A program made the position numbers and the translations under genes. Shown here in pieces: positions 28,096 through 36,540 of a DNA stretch of 64,000 nt (its first letter is position 1; each line of letters begins with the position of its first letter). The stretch is from an uncultured Pelagibacteraceae bacterium (GTDB lineage Bacteria > Pseudomonadota > Alphaproteobacteria > Pelagibacterales > Pelagibacteraceae). Under the pieces are notes generated by a model that was not told where the DNA came from, ran no database searches, and was given only the letters and a program-made list of their open reading frames with translations. The DNA lies in the NCBI GenBank assembly GCA_902614905.1, contig CACMMN010000003.1, positions 35,141 through 99,140 on the forward strand, written 5' to 3'.

Positions 28096-30576
28096 ATGAA
28101 AAAATATAAAATTACAGCAGTTTTAGGTCCAACAAATACTGGTAAAACCTTTTTGGCAGTTGAAACAATGCTTTCATTTGATACTGGGATGATGGGTTTT
28201 CCGTTAAGATTATTGGCTAGAGAGGTTTACGACAAAGTAATTAAAAAAGTTGACCCACAAAAAGTTGCTCTAATAACAGGAGAGGAAAAAATAATACCAG
28301 CTAATGCTAAGTATTATTTTTGCACTGTAGAGTCAATGCCAGTTGATAAGATTTTGGAGTTTGTTGGAATAGATGAAATACAAATGTGCAGTGACAACGA
28401 GAGAGGCCATATATTTACTGATAGATTACTTAATTTAAGAGGAGAAAAGCTAACAATGTTTATGGGTTCAAACTCCATGAAAAATATAATTGAAAAATTA
28501 GAGGAGGATATTGAATATATCGATAGAAAAAGACTTTCTAAGTTAACTTACTCAGGTCACAAAAAAATATCTAGAATTGAGAGAAAAAGTGCAATAATTG
28601 CCTTTTCCGCTGAAGAAGTTTACGCAATTGCAGAGCTAATAAGAAGACAAAAGGGTGGTGCCGCAATAGTAATGGGATCATTAAGCCCCAAAACTCGAAA
28701 CTCACAAGTAAGTTTATACCAGTCAGGTGATGTTGATTATTTAGTAGCTACTGATGCAATTGGAATGGGTATTAACATGGATTTAAATAATGTTTATTTT
28801 TCAAATCTAAAAAAATTTGATGGTAAAAAATTAAGAAGATTAAAACTTTCAGAAATATCTCAAATAGCAGGTAGAGCTGGCAGATATCTAAATGATGGAT
28901 CGTTTGGAATAACTGGAGATTGTGGAGAAATAAGTGCAGAAGAAATTGAATTATTGGAAAACCATAAAATAGATGAAATACACACTATATTTTGGAGAAA
29001 TCCAAATTTAAATTTTAAAAATGGTGATAAATTAATTAAATCTTTAGAGGAGAGACCTAGTAAAAGTTGGTTGAAAAAAATTTCAGAGTGTGAAGATGAA
29101 AAAGTATTAAAATATATTCTGAAAGATACAGAGAAACTTCAAATATTTAACAATGAAAATGAGCTAAAATTACTTTGGGAATGTTGTCAAATACCAGATT
29201 TTGTAAAAAAAACTTATGGGAATCATTTAGAAGTTGTTGGTAAAGTTTTCAACTTTTTAAGAGAATCTCCAGGAAAAATAACAAATAAATATATGAAGCA
29301 ACAGTTGTCTATACTAGATAAACTAGATGGTAATTTAGACTCTGTTTCAAACAGAATCGCAAATGTAAGAACATGGTCATATGTAGCTAATAAAAATGGA
29401 TGGGTGGAAAACCAAGATTATTGGGTAGAAAGAACTAAATTTCTTGAAGATAGATTGTCCGATAGATTACACGAGGAACTTACTAAAAGCTTTATTGATA
29501 AAAGAGCAAGCGTATTAGCCAAGGGTTTAAAACAAGATATTATTTTTGAAACTAAAATAGTCGATAATGAAAAGGTTATGATAAATAACCAATTTATTGG
29601 AAATTTAAAAGGGCTAAAACTTGAACTTGATTTTAAAATTGGGGATTTAGACTCCGACATAAAATCGTTAAAAAAAGCATCAAGACAAAATGTAGGACCA
29701 GAGATAGTGGAGAGAATTAATCAAATAATTAAAACAAAAAATATTGAATTAAAAAAAGATCTCAAAATTTATTGGAATAATTTTCCAATAGCATATTTAG
29801 TAAAAGGAAACGATTACTTAAGACCTGATGTTAATGCAATTGTTGACGATGTAGTAGAAACTGAACATAAAAATAACCTACAAAATTTTTTAAAGACTTG
29901 GTTAAATAAAAAGATAAATATTGAATTAGGTAGTCTTATAAAATTAAAAGATATAAAATCATCTAATTCCGCTACAAGAGCATTATCTTACATGCTATAC
30001 GAGAATAACGGGGTTTTAAAAAGAGATAATATTGAAAAGTTATTAAAAAATATTGATCAAAAAGAAAGAAAAATTCTCAGAGAGCAAGGGGTTAAATTTG
30101 GAAGATATCACATATTTTTGCACAAGCTATTTAAACCAAGCGTTGTTTCATTAAGATTAATTCTCTGGAAAAACTTTAATGAAAAAAATTATGATTTAGA
30201 ACCACCAACATTTGGTTTAAATTTTTTGAATGATAAAAAATTTAACGATAAAAATTTTATGTTACTTTGTGGTTTTGAAAAGTTTGACAATTATTTTGTT
30301 AGAATAGATATTCTAGAAAGACTATTTTTAGAAATAATAAGCACAGATACCATCAAAAATAGTAAAATTGAGCTAGTTCCAAAAATGTTAAATCTTTTAG
30401 GCTGTAATAAAGAAAATTTCCTAAAGTTGATAAAGAAAATGAACTACAATGTCTCACTTGAAAATGACAAATACTTTTTTAAATATAATCCTATTAGAAA
30501 AATTAACAAAAATAGTAAGAGCAAATTTCAGGGTGATAACCCTTTTGCAGTTTTAAAAGAGTTTAATATAAAATGA
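28096..30576 (+). CDS. SUV3-like ATP-dependent RNA helicase
   Basis: An 826-aa superfamily 2 helicase resembling mitochondrial SUV3, an RNA-degradosome helicase, as found in alphaproteobacteria. Motif I is GPTNTGKT (11-18). Motif II is DEIQ (93-96) rather than DEAD. The second RecA domain has VMGSLSPKTRNSQV, motif V TDAIGMGINMD and motif VI QIAGRAGR (about 245-252). The long C-terminal region (about 330-826) is alpha-helical and charged, with no recognised catalytic domain. It probably unwinds structured RNA for decay. Its ATGA overlap with the TerB-like gene starts a compact four-gene operon ending with carD. Confidence 0.93.
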   Translation: MKKYKITAVLGPTNTGKTFLAVETMLSFDTGMMGFPLRLLAREVYDKVIKKVDPQKVALITGEEKIIPANAKYYFCTVESMPVDKILEFVGIDEIQMCSDNERGHIFTDRLLNLRGEKLTMFMGSNSMKNIIEKLEEDIEYIDRKRLSKLTYSGHKKISRIERKSAIIAFSAEEVYAIAELIRRQKGGAAIVMGSLSPKTRNSQVSLYQSGDVDYLVATDAIGMGINMDLNNVYFSNLKKFDGKKLRRLKLSEISQIAGRAGRYLNDGSFGITGDCGEISAEEIELLENHKIDEIHTIFWRNPNLNFKNGDKLIKSLEERPSKSWLKKISECEDEKVLKYILKDTEKLQIFNNENELKLLWECCQIPDFVKKTYGNHLEVVGKVFNFLRESPGKITNKYMKQQLSILDKLDGNLDSVSNRIANVRTWSYVANKNGWVENQDYWVERTKFLEDRLSDRLHEELTKSFIDKRASVLAKGLKQDIIFETKIVDNEKVMINNQFIGNLKGLKLELDFKIGDLDSDIKSLKKASRQNVGPEIVERINQIIKTKNIELKKDLKIYWNNFPIAYLVKGNDYLRPDVNAIVDDVVETEHKNNLQNFLKTWLNKKINIELGSLIKLKDIKSSNSATRALSYMLYENNGVLKRDNIEKLLKNIDQKERKILREQGVKFGRYHIFLHKLFKPSVVSLRLILWKNFNEKNYDLEPPTFGLNFLNDKKFNDKNFMLLCGFEKFDNYFVRIDILERLFLEIISTDTIKNSKIELVPKMLNLLGCNKENFLKLIKKMNYNVSLENDKYFFKYNPIRKINKNSKSKFQGDNPFAVLKEFNIK

Positions 30577-30998
30577 TACTTAAATTTTTTAATAAAGAAG
30601 ATAAATCTAACAACGATAGTGATTTGATTAATGTGGCTTGTTTAATGATACATGCTGCTAAAATAGATGAAAATTATACTGATAAAGAAAAAACAATTAT
30701 CAAAAATACCCTTACAAAACTTAATGATAATAATGAAAATATAGATCAACTAATATTAGAGGCTGAAAAAAAGGAGTCTGACTCTAATCACATTCAAGAT
30801 TTTACAAAAAACATAAAAGCTATGAATAAAGATAATAAGATAGAAATCATCAAAAATATTTGGAGCATTATTTTGTCAGATGGAAATTCAGATATATTCG
30901 AAGAAAATCTTATGAGACGATTAGCAGGATTACTATATGTAGACTCAAAGACTATGGGTGATATAAAATTAAGCATTCAAAATAAATTTAAACAATGA
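30573..30998 (+). CDS. TerB-family protein
   Basis: A 141-aa soluble helical protein of the TerB/DjlA-like family. Two metal-binding-like repeats are visible: [20 protein letters not shown] (about 21-40) and a second helix pair with [20 protein letters not shown] (about 107-126), where the acidic residues lie as in TerB. The biochemical role is unknown; the family is linked to tellurite resistance and stress sensing, but no other ter genes are here. It is coupled by ATGA overlaps to the helicase upstream and ferredoxin downstream. Many alphaproteobacteria, as I recall, carry an S4-domain gene at this position. Confidence 0.82.
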   Translation: MILKFFNKEDKSNNDSDLINVACLMIHAAKIDENYTDKEKTIIKNTLTKLNDNNENIDQLILEAEKKESDSNHIQDFTKNIKAMNKDNKIEIIKNIWSIILSDGNSDIFEENLMRRLAGLLYVDSKTMGDIKLSIQNKFKQ

Positions 30999-31321
30999 CA
31001 TATATAGTTAATGATAAATGCATAAAGTGTAAGCTAATGGATTGTGTCGAAGTTTGTCCAGTAGACTGTTTCTATGAAGGAAAAAATATGCTTGTAATTA
31101 AACCCGATGAGTGTATAGATTGTGGCGTTTGTGAACCAGAATGTCCAATAGATGCTATTAAACCAGACACAGAAAAAGGATCAGAAAAATGGTTAGAGTT
31201 AAATCAGAAATTTTCGGAAATTTGGCCAAACATCACTCAAAAAAAAGAGCCACCGGCAGATAACGAGAAATATAAAAATGAAGAAAATAAATTTGAAAAG
31301 TATTTTAAAGAAAACCTTTAA
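30995..31321 (+). CDS. fdxA: FdxA-type 7Fe ferredoxin
   Basis: A 108-aa soluble electron carrier. Cys9, 12, 17, 21 and 25 ([18 protein letters not shown]) and Cys40, 43, 46 and 50 ([12 protein letters not shown]) form the two-cluster pattern of [3Fe-4S][4Fe-4S] ferredoxins. The family C-terminal tail is present ([16 protein letters not shown]). Length matches alphaproteobacterial FdxA (about 110). The start overlaps the TerB-like stop as ATGA, and carD begins within its last 44 bases. Confidence 0.95.
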   Translation: MTYIVNDKCIKCKLMDCVEVCPVDCFYEGKNMLVIKPDECIDCGVCEPECPIDAIKPDTEKGSEKWLELNQKFSEIWPNITQKKEPPADNEKYKNEENKFEKYFKENL

Positions 31322-32144
31322 AAAGAAAAAAACTCAAAAGAAAATAAAGACAAAACCTAAACTAAAAAAAAAAAAGGTCTTAAAGAGAGTTGGTAGACCT
31401 AGATTATTAAAGAAAGACAAACCAATTAAGATTGAAAAAAAAGATTTAAAAAAAGATATTAAAAAAAATGAAAATTTAAAACTTACAAAAACCATAGATC
31501 AAAAACCTGAGATAATAAAGATCAAAAAACAAGGAACAGAAAAAAGGGAATATAAAGTAAAAGACTATGTAGTTTATCCAAAACATGGTGTGGGTCAAAT
31601 ACTGTCTGTTAGCGCAAAAAAAATTGGAGGTATAGACGTTCAATGCTATGATATCAAATTCGAAAAAGATAAAGCTATCGGCTTACTTCCTATAAATAAA
31701 CAAGCTAACTTAAGGCCATTGTCTACTATAAATCAAGTTAACAAATCTATTTCCATATTAAAAGGCAAACCAAAAATAAAAAGGTCTATGTGGAGTAGAA
31801 GAGCTCAAGAATATGAACAAAAAATAACTTCAGGTAAAATTTATGACCTTGCAGAAGTAGTAAGAGATTTAAACAAAGGTGACGATATAATGATAGACCA
31901 GTCTTACAGCGAAAGACAATTATTTGAAAAAGCATATGAAAGAATTATTTCAGAATTTCAAATAGTGTTAAATCTTTCTCTTGAAAATACGCAAAAAAAA
32001 CTTGATAAAGCCTTAAAAAGAAACTTAGAAAAAAATATAACGGCTAACGATAAAATTCAAAAAACTGAACCTCAAAAAGAAAGTACTGAAGAAATTGGTG
32101 GAGAGGATACTACTAATTTAGTTACAGAAAACGAAGAAGAGTAA
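31278..32144 (+). CDS. carD: CarD-family transcriptional regulator with Lys-rich AT-hook-like extension
   Basis: A 288-aa protein. Residues about 90-245 are a CarD/CdnL domain: the RNA-polymerase-interacting Tudor part starts [18 protein letters not shown], and the helical DNA-binding part includes [20 protein letters not shown]. Such proteins stabilise open promoter complexes. The first about 88 residues are a disordered Lys-rich extension with [10 protein letters not shown] (GRPR at 39-42), resembling an AT-hook core. The C-terminus is an acidic tail. The start lies inside fdxA (44-nt overlap); no later in-frame ATG precedes the domain, and GAGA lies upstream, but a start at another codon is possible. 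It ends the helicase operon, before a strong hairpin terminator. Confidence 0.9.
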   Translation: MKKINLKSILKKTFKKKKTQKKIKTKPKLKKKKVLKRVGRPRLLKKDKPIKIEKKDLKKDIKKNENLKLTKTIDQKPEIIKIKKQGTEKREYKVKDYVVYPKHGVGQILSVSAKKIGGIDVQCYDIKFEKDKAIGLLPINKQANLRPLSTINQVNKSISILKGKPKIKRSMWSRRAQEYEQKITSGKIYDLAEVVRDLNKGDDIMIDQSYSERQLFEKAYERIISEFQIVLNLSLENTQKKLDKALKRNLEKNITANDKIQKTEPQKESTEEIGGEDTTNLVTENEEE

Positions 32145-32146
32145 AA

Positions 32147-32185
32147 AAAAACGCTTCTCACACATACGTTATGAGAAGCGTTTTT
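32147..32185. terminator. Bidirectional intrinsic terminator between carD and the polycation gene
   Basis: A perfect 14-bp inverted repeat, AAAAACGCTTCTCA (32147-32160) and TGAGAAGCGTTTTT (32172-32185), encloses an 11-nt loop. Read on the minus strand the U-tract is 9 or more residues; on the plus strand it is five. It ends the carD operon on plus, only three bases after the stop, and the 23-aa gene on minus. Confidence 0.93.
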
Positions 32186-32197
32186 AAAAAAGAAATG

Positions 32198-32269
32198 TTA
32201 TCTTCTTCTTCTTCTTTTTTTTGCTTTTTTCTTAGCTTTTTTCTTAGCTTTTTTTCTTCTTTTAGCCAT
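32198..32269 (-). CDS. 23-aa Lys/Arg/Ala polycationic protein
   Basis: A 23-codon gene encoding Met-Ala, then Lys/Arg clusters with AKKK repeats, ending in five arginines; 19 of 23 residues are Lys or Arg. There are only four Ala plus the Met and no acidic residues. It begins ATG at 32269 with an excellent ribosome site AGGGAG seven bases upstream. It also has its own sigma-70-like promoter (32318-32346), a 5' stem-loop (32288-32306) and a downstream terminator, so expression is well supported. It resembles short histone-H1-like or protamine-like basic tails. Binding to nucleic acid or ribosomes is inference. Not assigned to a family I can name. Confidence 0.8.
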   Translation of the reverse strand: MAKRRKKAKKKAKKKAKKRRRRR

Positions 32270-32287
32270 CTTTAGCTCCCTGTTTGT

Positions 32288-32306
32288 ACGAATCATTTTG
32301 ATTCGT
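32288..32306 (-). promoter_or_regulatory. 5' leader stem-loop of the polycation gene
   Basis: ACGAATCA and TGATTCGT form a perfect eight-pair stem with a three-base loop. On the minus strand it lies 18 bases upstream of the ATG and just upstream of the AGGGAG ribosome site. The predicted transcription start (about 32311) would place the stem at the very 5' end of the mRNA. It may stabilise the message or modulate initiation. Confidence 0.65.
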
Positions 32307-32317
32307 TGTTTAAGTAA

Positions 32318-32346
32318 TTTTTAAATTTTTTCTTATGTTATGTCAA
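32318..32346 (-). promoter_or_regulatory. Promoter of the polycation gene
   Basis: On the minus strand a perfect -35 TTGACA (32341-32346) is followed by exactly 17 bp and a -10 TAAAAA (32318-32323). It lies 49 bp upstream of the ATG of the 23-aa gene. The remaining gap to the acyl-CoA synthetase (32347-32462) is AT-rich with nothing else recognised. Confidence 0.6.
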
Positions 32347-32462
32347 TTATATAATTTTTTAGAAATTAAGTTGTAAAATTAAATTTTTAAATTTCTAAAT
32401 TTTATTTTTAATAAACGTAAAAACATTAATGTTTATGCGCTTAATATAACGTTGTTTATTAA

Positions 32463-34166
32463 TTATTTTTTGTAAAGTTCTTCAAAATTATTTTTATAAA
32501 TATTAATAATTTTATATCTTTTTAACTTTAAAGTTGGTGTCATCATTCCATTTTCAATAGAAAATTTTTCTTTAATAACAAAAAACTTTTTAATTTTTTC
32601 TATTTTAGTTAAATTTTTATTTATTTTTTCTATCTCATCATTCAAATTTTTTTCATTAATATCAATTTCTGAACTTAAAACTAATAAAGCTACAAGATAT
32701 GGTTTATTATCACCATATACTAAGCTTTGATCTATATAATTTGAATTATTTAGTGCTGTCTCTACCTTGACAGGTGAAATATTGTCACCGCCTGGTGTAA
32801 TTAATATATCTTTTTTTCTATCTGTAATTTTTAAAAAACCATTTACAAATTTACCTATATCTCCAGTGTGAAGCCATCCATCAACCAATACTTTATTTGT
32901 CTCAGCTTTTTTGTTCCAGTAACCTAACATTACATTCTCTCCCTTAACCAATATTTCCCCATCTTCAGCTATTTTCACATTATTGCACCTGAAAGGGATA
33001 CCCACAGTATCAATCCTTATATCTTCAATAGGGTTACAACTAACAACAGGAGAAGTTTCTGTTAAGCCATATCCCTGCAATGTTGGTAATCCTATTGAGT
33101 TTAGGAAAATACCAATTTCAGGATCAAGAGCACCACCACCGGATACAAATGTTTTGAGACTACCGCCAAATTGCTTTTTAATCTTAGATCTTACCGTAAT
33201 TTCACACAACTTGTTAACGATTTTATCTTTAATATTCATTTTTTCTTTATTAAATTTTTTGGATCCTAACTTAACAGTATTTTTTACAAGAAATTTTTTT
33301 ATGCCTGTTGCTTTACTAAAAGCAGAGTTTATCTTTTGGTAAAGATTCTGATAAAATCTTGGAACAGCGGTCATTATGTCAGGAGAGCAATCGCTAATAT
33401 TTTTAAGTAATTTATCTATGCTCTCTGCATAAAATACCTTTGCACCAACAGCAATTTGGATAAATTGTACAGTGTGTTCATAAGAATGTGATAATGGCAG
33501 CCAAGTCAAAAACTTCATGTCTTTCGATATGATTGATTTTAGTAATTCATAACCACCTTCACAATTACTTAAAATTCCTCCGTGACTCAAAATTACACCT
33601 TTTGGATTACCCTGCGTTCCGGATGTATAGATAATACAAGCTGGATCTGAACGCTTTAGGCTTATTTCGCTATCAAAATTTTCAAAACCGTCTTTTTTAT
33701 TTATAATATCTTCAATGCATAGATAATTTTGAAATTCCAAATTTTCTAATCTATCAAATGAAATAATTTTTTTGATTTTTTTATAGTCTAATATATCTTT
33801 AATTTTATTAAACTGAGTTTTATTTGAAACTATTAATACTGATGGTTCACAATCTTTAATGATATATTCATAATCTTTAGTAGTATAAGTGGTGTAAGAA
33901 GGCACGCTAATTCCCCCAGCCAACATAATTGCCAAATCAGATATCAACCATTCGGGCCTATTTTCTGAAATTAAAACACATCTATCACTCAATTTAATAT
34001 CTTTAGATATTTGATTGGATAAGTGGTTAACTAATAAGTATGTTTTCTCCCAACTTAATTTATGTTTTGGGTTACCTAAGTTAATTAGAAAAATGTTATT
34101 TTTATCTTGTTTTTTGTATTGATCAAAAAAAAGTTCTAGAAGGTTATTATAATTATTTAATTTCAT
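32463..34166 (-). CDS. AMP-dependent long-chain acyl-CoA synthetase
   Basis: A 567-aa adenylate-forming enzyme of the FadD/ACSL type, which activates fatty acids to acyl-CoA. The phosphate-binding A3 motif is IIYTSGTQGNPKGVIL (about 175-190). The A5 region GYGLTETSPVVSCNP is at about 365-379, and the A7 motif GWLHTGDIG plus FLKITDRKKDILIT is at about 430-458. A C-terminal lid follows. Length is near the low end of the family. It begins seven bases downstream of tRNA-Leu on the same strand and may be processed from a common transcript. Chain-length preference is not readable. Confidence 0.93.
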   Translation of the reverse strand: MKLNNYNNLLELFFDQYKKQDKNNIFLINLGNPKHKLSWEKTYLLVNHLSNQISKDIKLSDRCVLISENRPEWLISDLAIMLAGGISVPSYTTYTTKDYEYIIKDCEPSVLIVSNKTQFNKIKDILDYKKIKKIISFDRLENLEFQNYLCIEDIINKKDGFENFDSEISLKRSDPACIIYTSGTQGNPKGVILSHGGILSNCEGGYELLKSIISKDMKFLTWLPLSHSYEHTVQFIQIAVGAKVFYAESIDKLLKNISDCSPDIMTAVPRFYQNLYQKINSAFSKATGIKKFLVKNTVKLGSKKFNKEKMNIKDKIVNKLCEITVRSKIKKQFGGSLKTFVSGGGALDPEIGIFLNSIGLPTLQGYGLTETSPVVSCNPIEDIRIDTVGIPFRCNNVKIAEDGEILVKGENVMLGYWNKKAETNKVLVDGWLHTGDIGKFVNGFLKITDRKKDILITPGGDNISPVKVETALNNSNYIDQSLVYGDNKPYLVALLVLSSEIDINEKNLNDEIEKINKNLTKIEKIKKFFVIKEKFSIENGMMTPTLKLKRYKIINIYKNNFEELYKK

Positions 34167-34173
34167 TTTACTT

Positions 34174-34260
34174 TGGTGGGCGAAGAGAGACTCGAACTCT
34201 CACAACATTGCTGCTATTGGATTTTGAGTCCAACGCGTCTACCAGTTCCGCCATTCGCCC
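34174..34260 (-). tRNA. tRNA-Leu (anticodon CAA)
   Basis: An 87-nt class II tRNA with a long variable arm. GGGCGAA pairs with TTCGCCC in the acceptor stem. The anticodon stem TTGGA/TCCAA encloses CTCAAAA with anticodon CAA, decoding UUG. The variable arm is about 15 nt (TAGCAGCAATGTTGT region) and the T arm is GAGAG-TTCGAGT-CTCTC. The CCA end is encoded. It lies directly upstream of the acyl-CoA synthetase and diverges from the YqaA-like gene. Confidence 0.98.
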
Positions 34261-34319
34261 TTTTTAATTAATTTAATTTAAAATTTATAGTATAAAGAGT
34301 GTTTTTAGAACACAAAATT

Positions 34320-34922
34320 ATGATTAAAAAAATTTATAATAAATCAATTAAAATTGCAGGTCACAAAAACTCTAAAAAATTTTTAGGTTTTATATCATTT
34401 ATTGAAAGCTTTATTTTTCCTATACCACCTGATGTATTTATAATACCTATGACAATTGCAAAGAAAAATGAGTGGAAAAAAATAGCATTTATAGCAACAA
34501 TAGGTTCAGTATTAGGTGCATGTTTGGGATATCTTATAGGATACGTTTTTTTTAACGAGATTGGTATAAAGATATTTGAGCTGTACGGAGTTGATAACAC
34601 TAATTTTTTGAAAGATAAGGTTTCATCTGATGGTGGAACCATAGCGTGGATTACATTGCTTGCAATTGCAGGTTTTACACCTGTACCATTTAAATTGCTG
34701 ACAATCACTAGTGGTTTTGTACATTTTAACTTTATTTATTTTGTTATAGTCTCTCTTCTAACGAGAGGATCTAGATTTTTTATAATCGCCTTTCTATTGG
34801 GTAATTTTGGCGCTGCAATGAAAAAGATTCTTGAAAAAAAACTGGTTCCAGTATCAATATTAATATCGATAATTATTATAGTTTTAGCATTTTTTGTATA
34901 TAAATTTCTTATAAATTTTTAA
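34320..34922 (+). CDS. YqaA/DedA-like (VTT domain) inner-membrane protein
   Basis: A 200-aa polytopic membrane protein of the SNARE-associated/VTT group, YqaA branch. FISFIESFIFPIPPDVFIIPM (early, about residues 20-40) carries the family E-x-FP-PPD element. The central GSVLGACLGYLIGY glycine-rich helix and GFTPVPFKLLTITSGF are the two characteristic re-entrant segments. A membrane-associated lipid-flipping or proton-dependent role is known for relatives. I chose ATG at 34320; an in-frame GTG at 34299 would add seven residues not needed by the family. dsbB follows after five bases. Confidence 0.87.
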   Translation: MIKKIYNKSIKIAGHKNSKKFLGFISFIESFIFPIPPDVFIIPMTIAKKNEWKKIAFIATIGSVLGACLGYLIGYVFFNEIGIKIFELYGVDNTNFLKDKVSSDGGTIAWITLLAIAGFTPVPFKLLTITSGFVHFNFIYFVIVSLLTRGSRFFIIAFLLGNFGAAMKKILEKKLVPVSILISIIIIVLAFFVYKFLINF

Positions 34923-34927
34923 AATAA

Positions 34928-35401
34928 ATGTCAGATCAAAACATCAAAAAATTTTATATTATAATTTTTACTTTTAGTTTCTTTTCTTTAATTGTGGCTT
35001 TATACATAGAATACATACTTGGTTTTAAACCATGTATACTATGTATCTACCAAAGAATACCGTATGCTGTAGCAATATTAATAAGTTTAACTGCTTTTTT
35101 CATTGGTAATAGAAATATATTATTAATAATTTTAGGATTAACTTTTTTGGCAGGTATTTTGTTGTCAGGATATCATGTAAGTATTGAAAAAGGATTTATT
35201 GAACCAATATTTTCATGCACAGGTGAAAATATTAAAGCCCTCGAGAAAGAGGAAATACTTAAATCTCTAAATAATATTCAGCCTGATTGTAAAGATGTAG
35301 ATTTTTCTTTATTTGGAGTTTCGCTTGCGACCTTAAATTTTATAATTTCGTTTGTTTTAACCATAGTCATTGTCTATATATTTAAGTATGCAAAAAAGTA
35401 A
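34928..35401 (+). CDS. DsbB-like disulfide bond formation protein
   Basis: A 157-aa four-helix membrane protein that reoxidises a periplasmic thiol oxidase using quinone. The first redox pair is Cys36/Cys39 in FKPCILCIYQRIPY, with the quinone-site Gln-Arg. The second pair is Cys97 (FSCTGEN) and Cys121 (PDCKD) in the long second periplasmic loop. Four hydrophobic segments fit the topology. It sits directly before coq7, overlapping by 14 bases, which fits ubiquinone as its electron acceptor; that link is inference. No DsbA is in the window. Confidence 0.9.
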   Translation: MSDQNIKKFYIIIFTFSFFSLIVALYIEYILGFKPCILCIYQRIPYAVAILISLTAFFIGNRNILLIILGLTFLAGILLSGYHVSIEKGFIEPIFSCTGENIKALEKEEILKSLNNIQPDCKDVDFSLFGVSLATLNFIISFVLTIVIVYIFKYAKK

Positions 35402-35921
35402 TAAAAAAAAAATTGAAGAATTTATTAGGGTAGATCATGCAGGTGAAAGAGGTGCTATCAAAATATATGAAGGTCAACTTTTAGCGTTAAATACTATAGT
35501 CAAAAATGAAGAATTAAAGAAGACTATTGAGCATATGAAAGAGCATGAAGTAGAGCATTGTGAGTTTTTTGAAAAGGAAATAAAAAAAAGGGGAATTGAA
35601 CCAACAAAATTTTTACCTTTATGGGATCTTTTAGGTTTAGGTTTAGGTTTTGGCAGTACATTACTAGGAAAGAAAGCAGCAATGCTTTGTACTGCATCAG
35701 TCGAAGAAGTAATAGATGAGCATTACTTAAACCAGATAAAAGAAATTAAAAATGATGAGAAATTACTTAGAAAAAAAATAGAAAAATTTAGACAAGATGA
35801 AATAGATCATAAAGATATTGCTTACGATGAGGGGGCAACTAAAGAGGGGTTGTACTCAATTTTTGATAAAGTAATAAAAACTGGTTCTAAAATTGCAATT
35901 AATATTTCTGAAAAAATTTAG
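35388..35921 (+). CDS. coq7: Demethoxyubiquinone hydroxylase (Coq7)
   Basis: A 177-aa di-iron carboxylate protein that hydroxylates demethoxyubiquinone in ubiquinone synthesis. Ligands come from IRVDHAGERGAIKIYEGQ (first Glu and ExxH-like region), MKEHEVEHCEFFE (ExxH), SVEEVIDEHY and RQDEIDHKDIAYDEGA (second ExxH). Coq7 is the alphaproteobacterial/mitochondrial enzyme for this step. The start is ATG at 35388; a frame extension to TTG 35370 is unlikely. It overlaps dsbB and abuts the convergent HNH gene without a gap. Confidence 0.95.
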   Translation: MQKSNKKKIEEFIRVDHAGERGAIKIYEGQLLALNTIVKNEELKKTIEHMKEHEVEHCEFFEKEIKKRGIEPTKFLPLWDLLGLGLGFGSTLLGKKAAMLCTASVEEVIDEHYLNQIKEIKNDEKLLRKKIEKFRQDEIDHKDIAYDEGATKEGLYSIFDKVIKTGSKIAINISEKI

Positions 35922-36488
35922 TTAAGGTTCTAGTTCAACATCCCAATACAAATAATCCATCCAGCTTTTATGTAAAAAATTTGGTGGAAAATTTCTACCA
36001 TTTCTATGTAGATCCTCAGTTGTAGGCTGAAAAGGCCTTTGATTTAATTTCATTCCTGATTTTTCTAATAATCGGCCTCCTTTTTTAACGTTGCAAGCTG
36101 AGCAAGCTGTCACAACGTTATCCCAATCAGTTTTTCCTCCTTTTGATCTTGGTAACAAATGATCAAAAGTTAATTCGTGTTTACTTCCACAATACTGACA
36201 AGAGAATTTGTCTCTTAAAAAAACATTAAATCTTGTAAAATTTGGGTTTGAAAGTGGTTTTATGTAACTTTTAAGAGCAATGACACTTGGTAGTTTCATG
36301 CTGAATGAAGGGCTTCTAATCACTCTATCATAATAAGAAACTATTGATACTCTATCTAAAAAAACAGATTTAATTGAGTCTTGCCAGCTCCATAAAGAAA
36401 GTGGGTAATAACTTAAAGGTCTATAATCTGCATTTAAAACAAGTGCAGGACATTTTTCTAATGAAACATTATGATCTTGAAAATTCAT
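35922..36488 (-). CDS. HNH endonuclease family protein
   Basis: A 188-aa protein with a conserved N-terminal region (PALVLNADYRPLSYYPLSLW) of the common alphaproteobacterial HNH group. The zinc-finger HNH fold shows Cys97/Cys100 (CQYCG), the catalytic ELTFDHLLPRSKGG with His110, the N residue in WDNVVTACS, and Cys129/Cys132 (CSACN). All metal and catalytic residues are present, so it is probably an active nuclease. There is no neighbouring toxin, restriction or mobile gene. A chromosomal DNA-repair-type role is a guess. Confidence 0.9.
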   Translation of the reverse strand: MNFQDHNVSLEKCPALVLNADYRPLSYYPLSLWSWQDSIKSVFLDRVSIVSYYDRVIRSPSFSMKLPSVIALKSYIKPLSNPNFTRFNVFLRDKFSCQYCGSKHELTFDHLLPRSKGGKTDWDNVVTACSACNVKKGGRLLEKSGMKLNQRPFQPTTEDLHRNGRNFPPNFLHKSWMDYLYWDVELEP

Positions 36489-36540
36489 AAATTAAATTAA
36501 CCTAAAAAAAAAATTAATTCAATGCTTCAAATTGTTTAAT

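Noticed and set aside
34299..34319. GTG start extending the YqaA-like protein by seven residues
   Set aside because: The ATG at 34320 begins the conserved region, and the extension has no better ribosome site.
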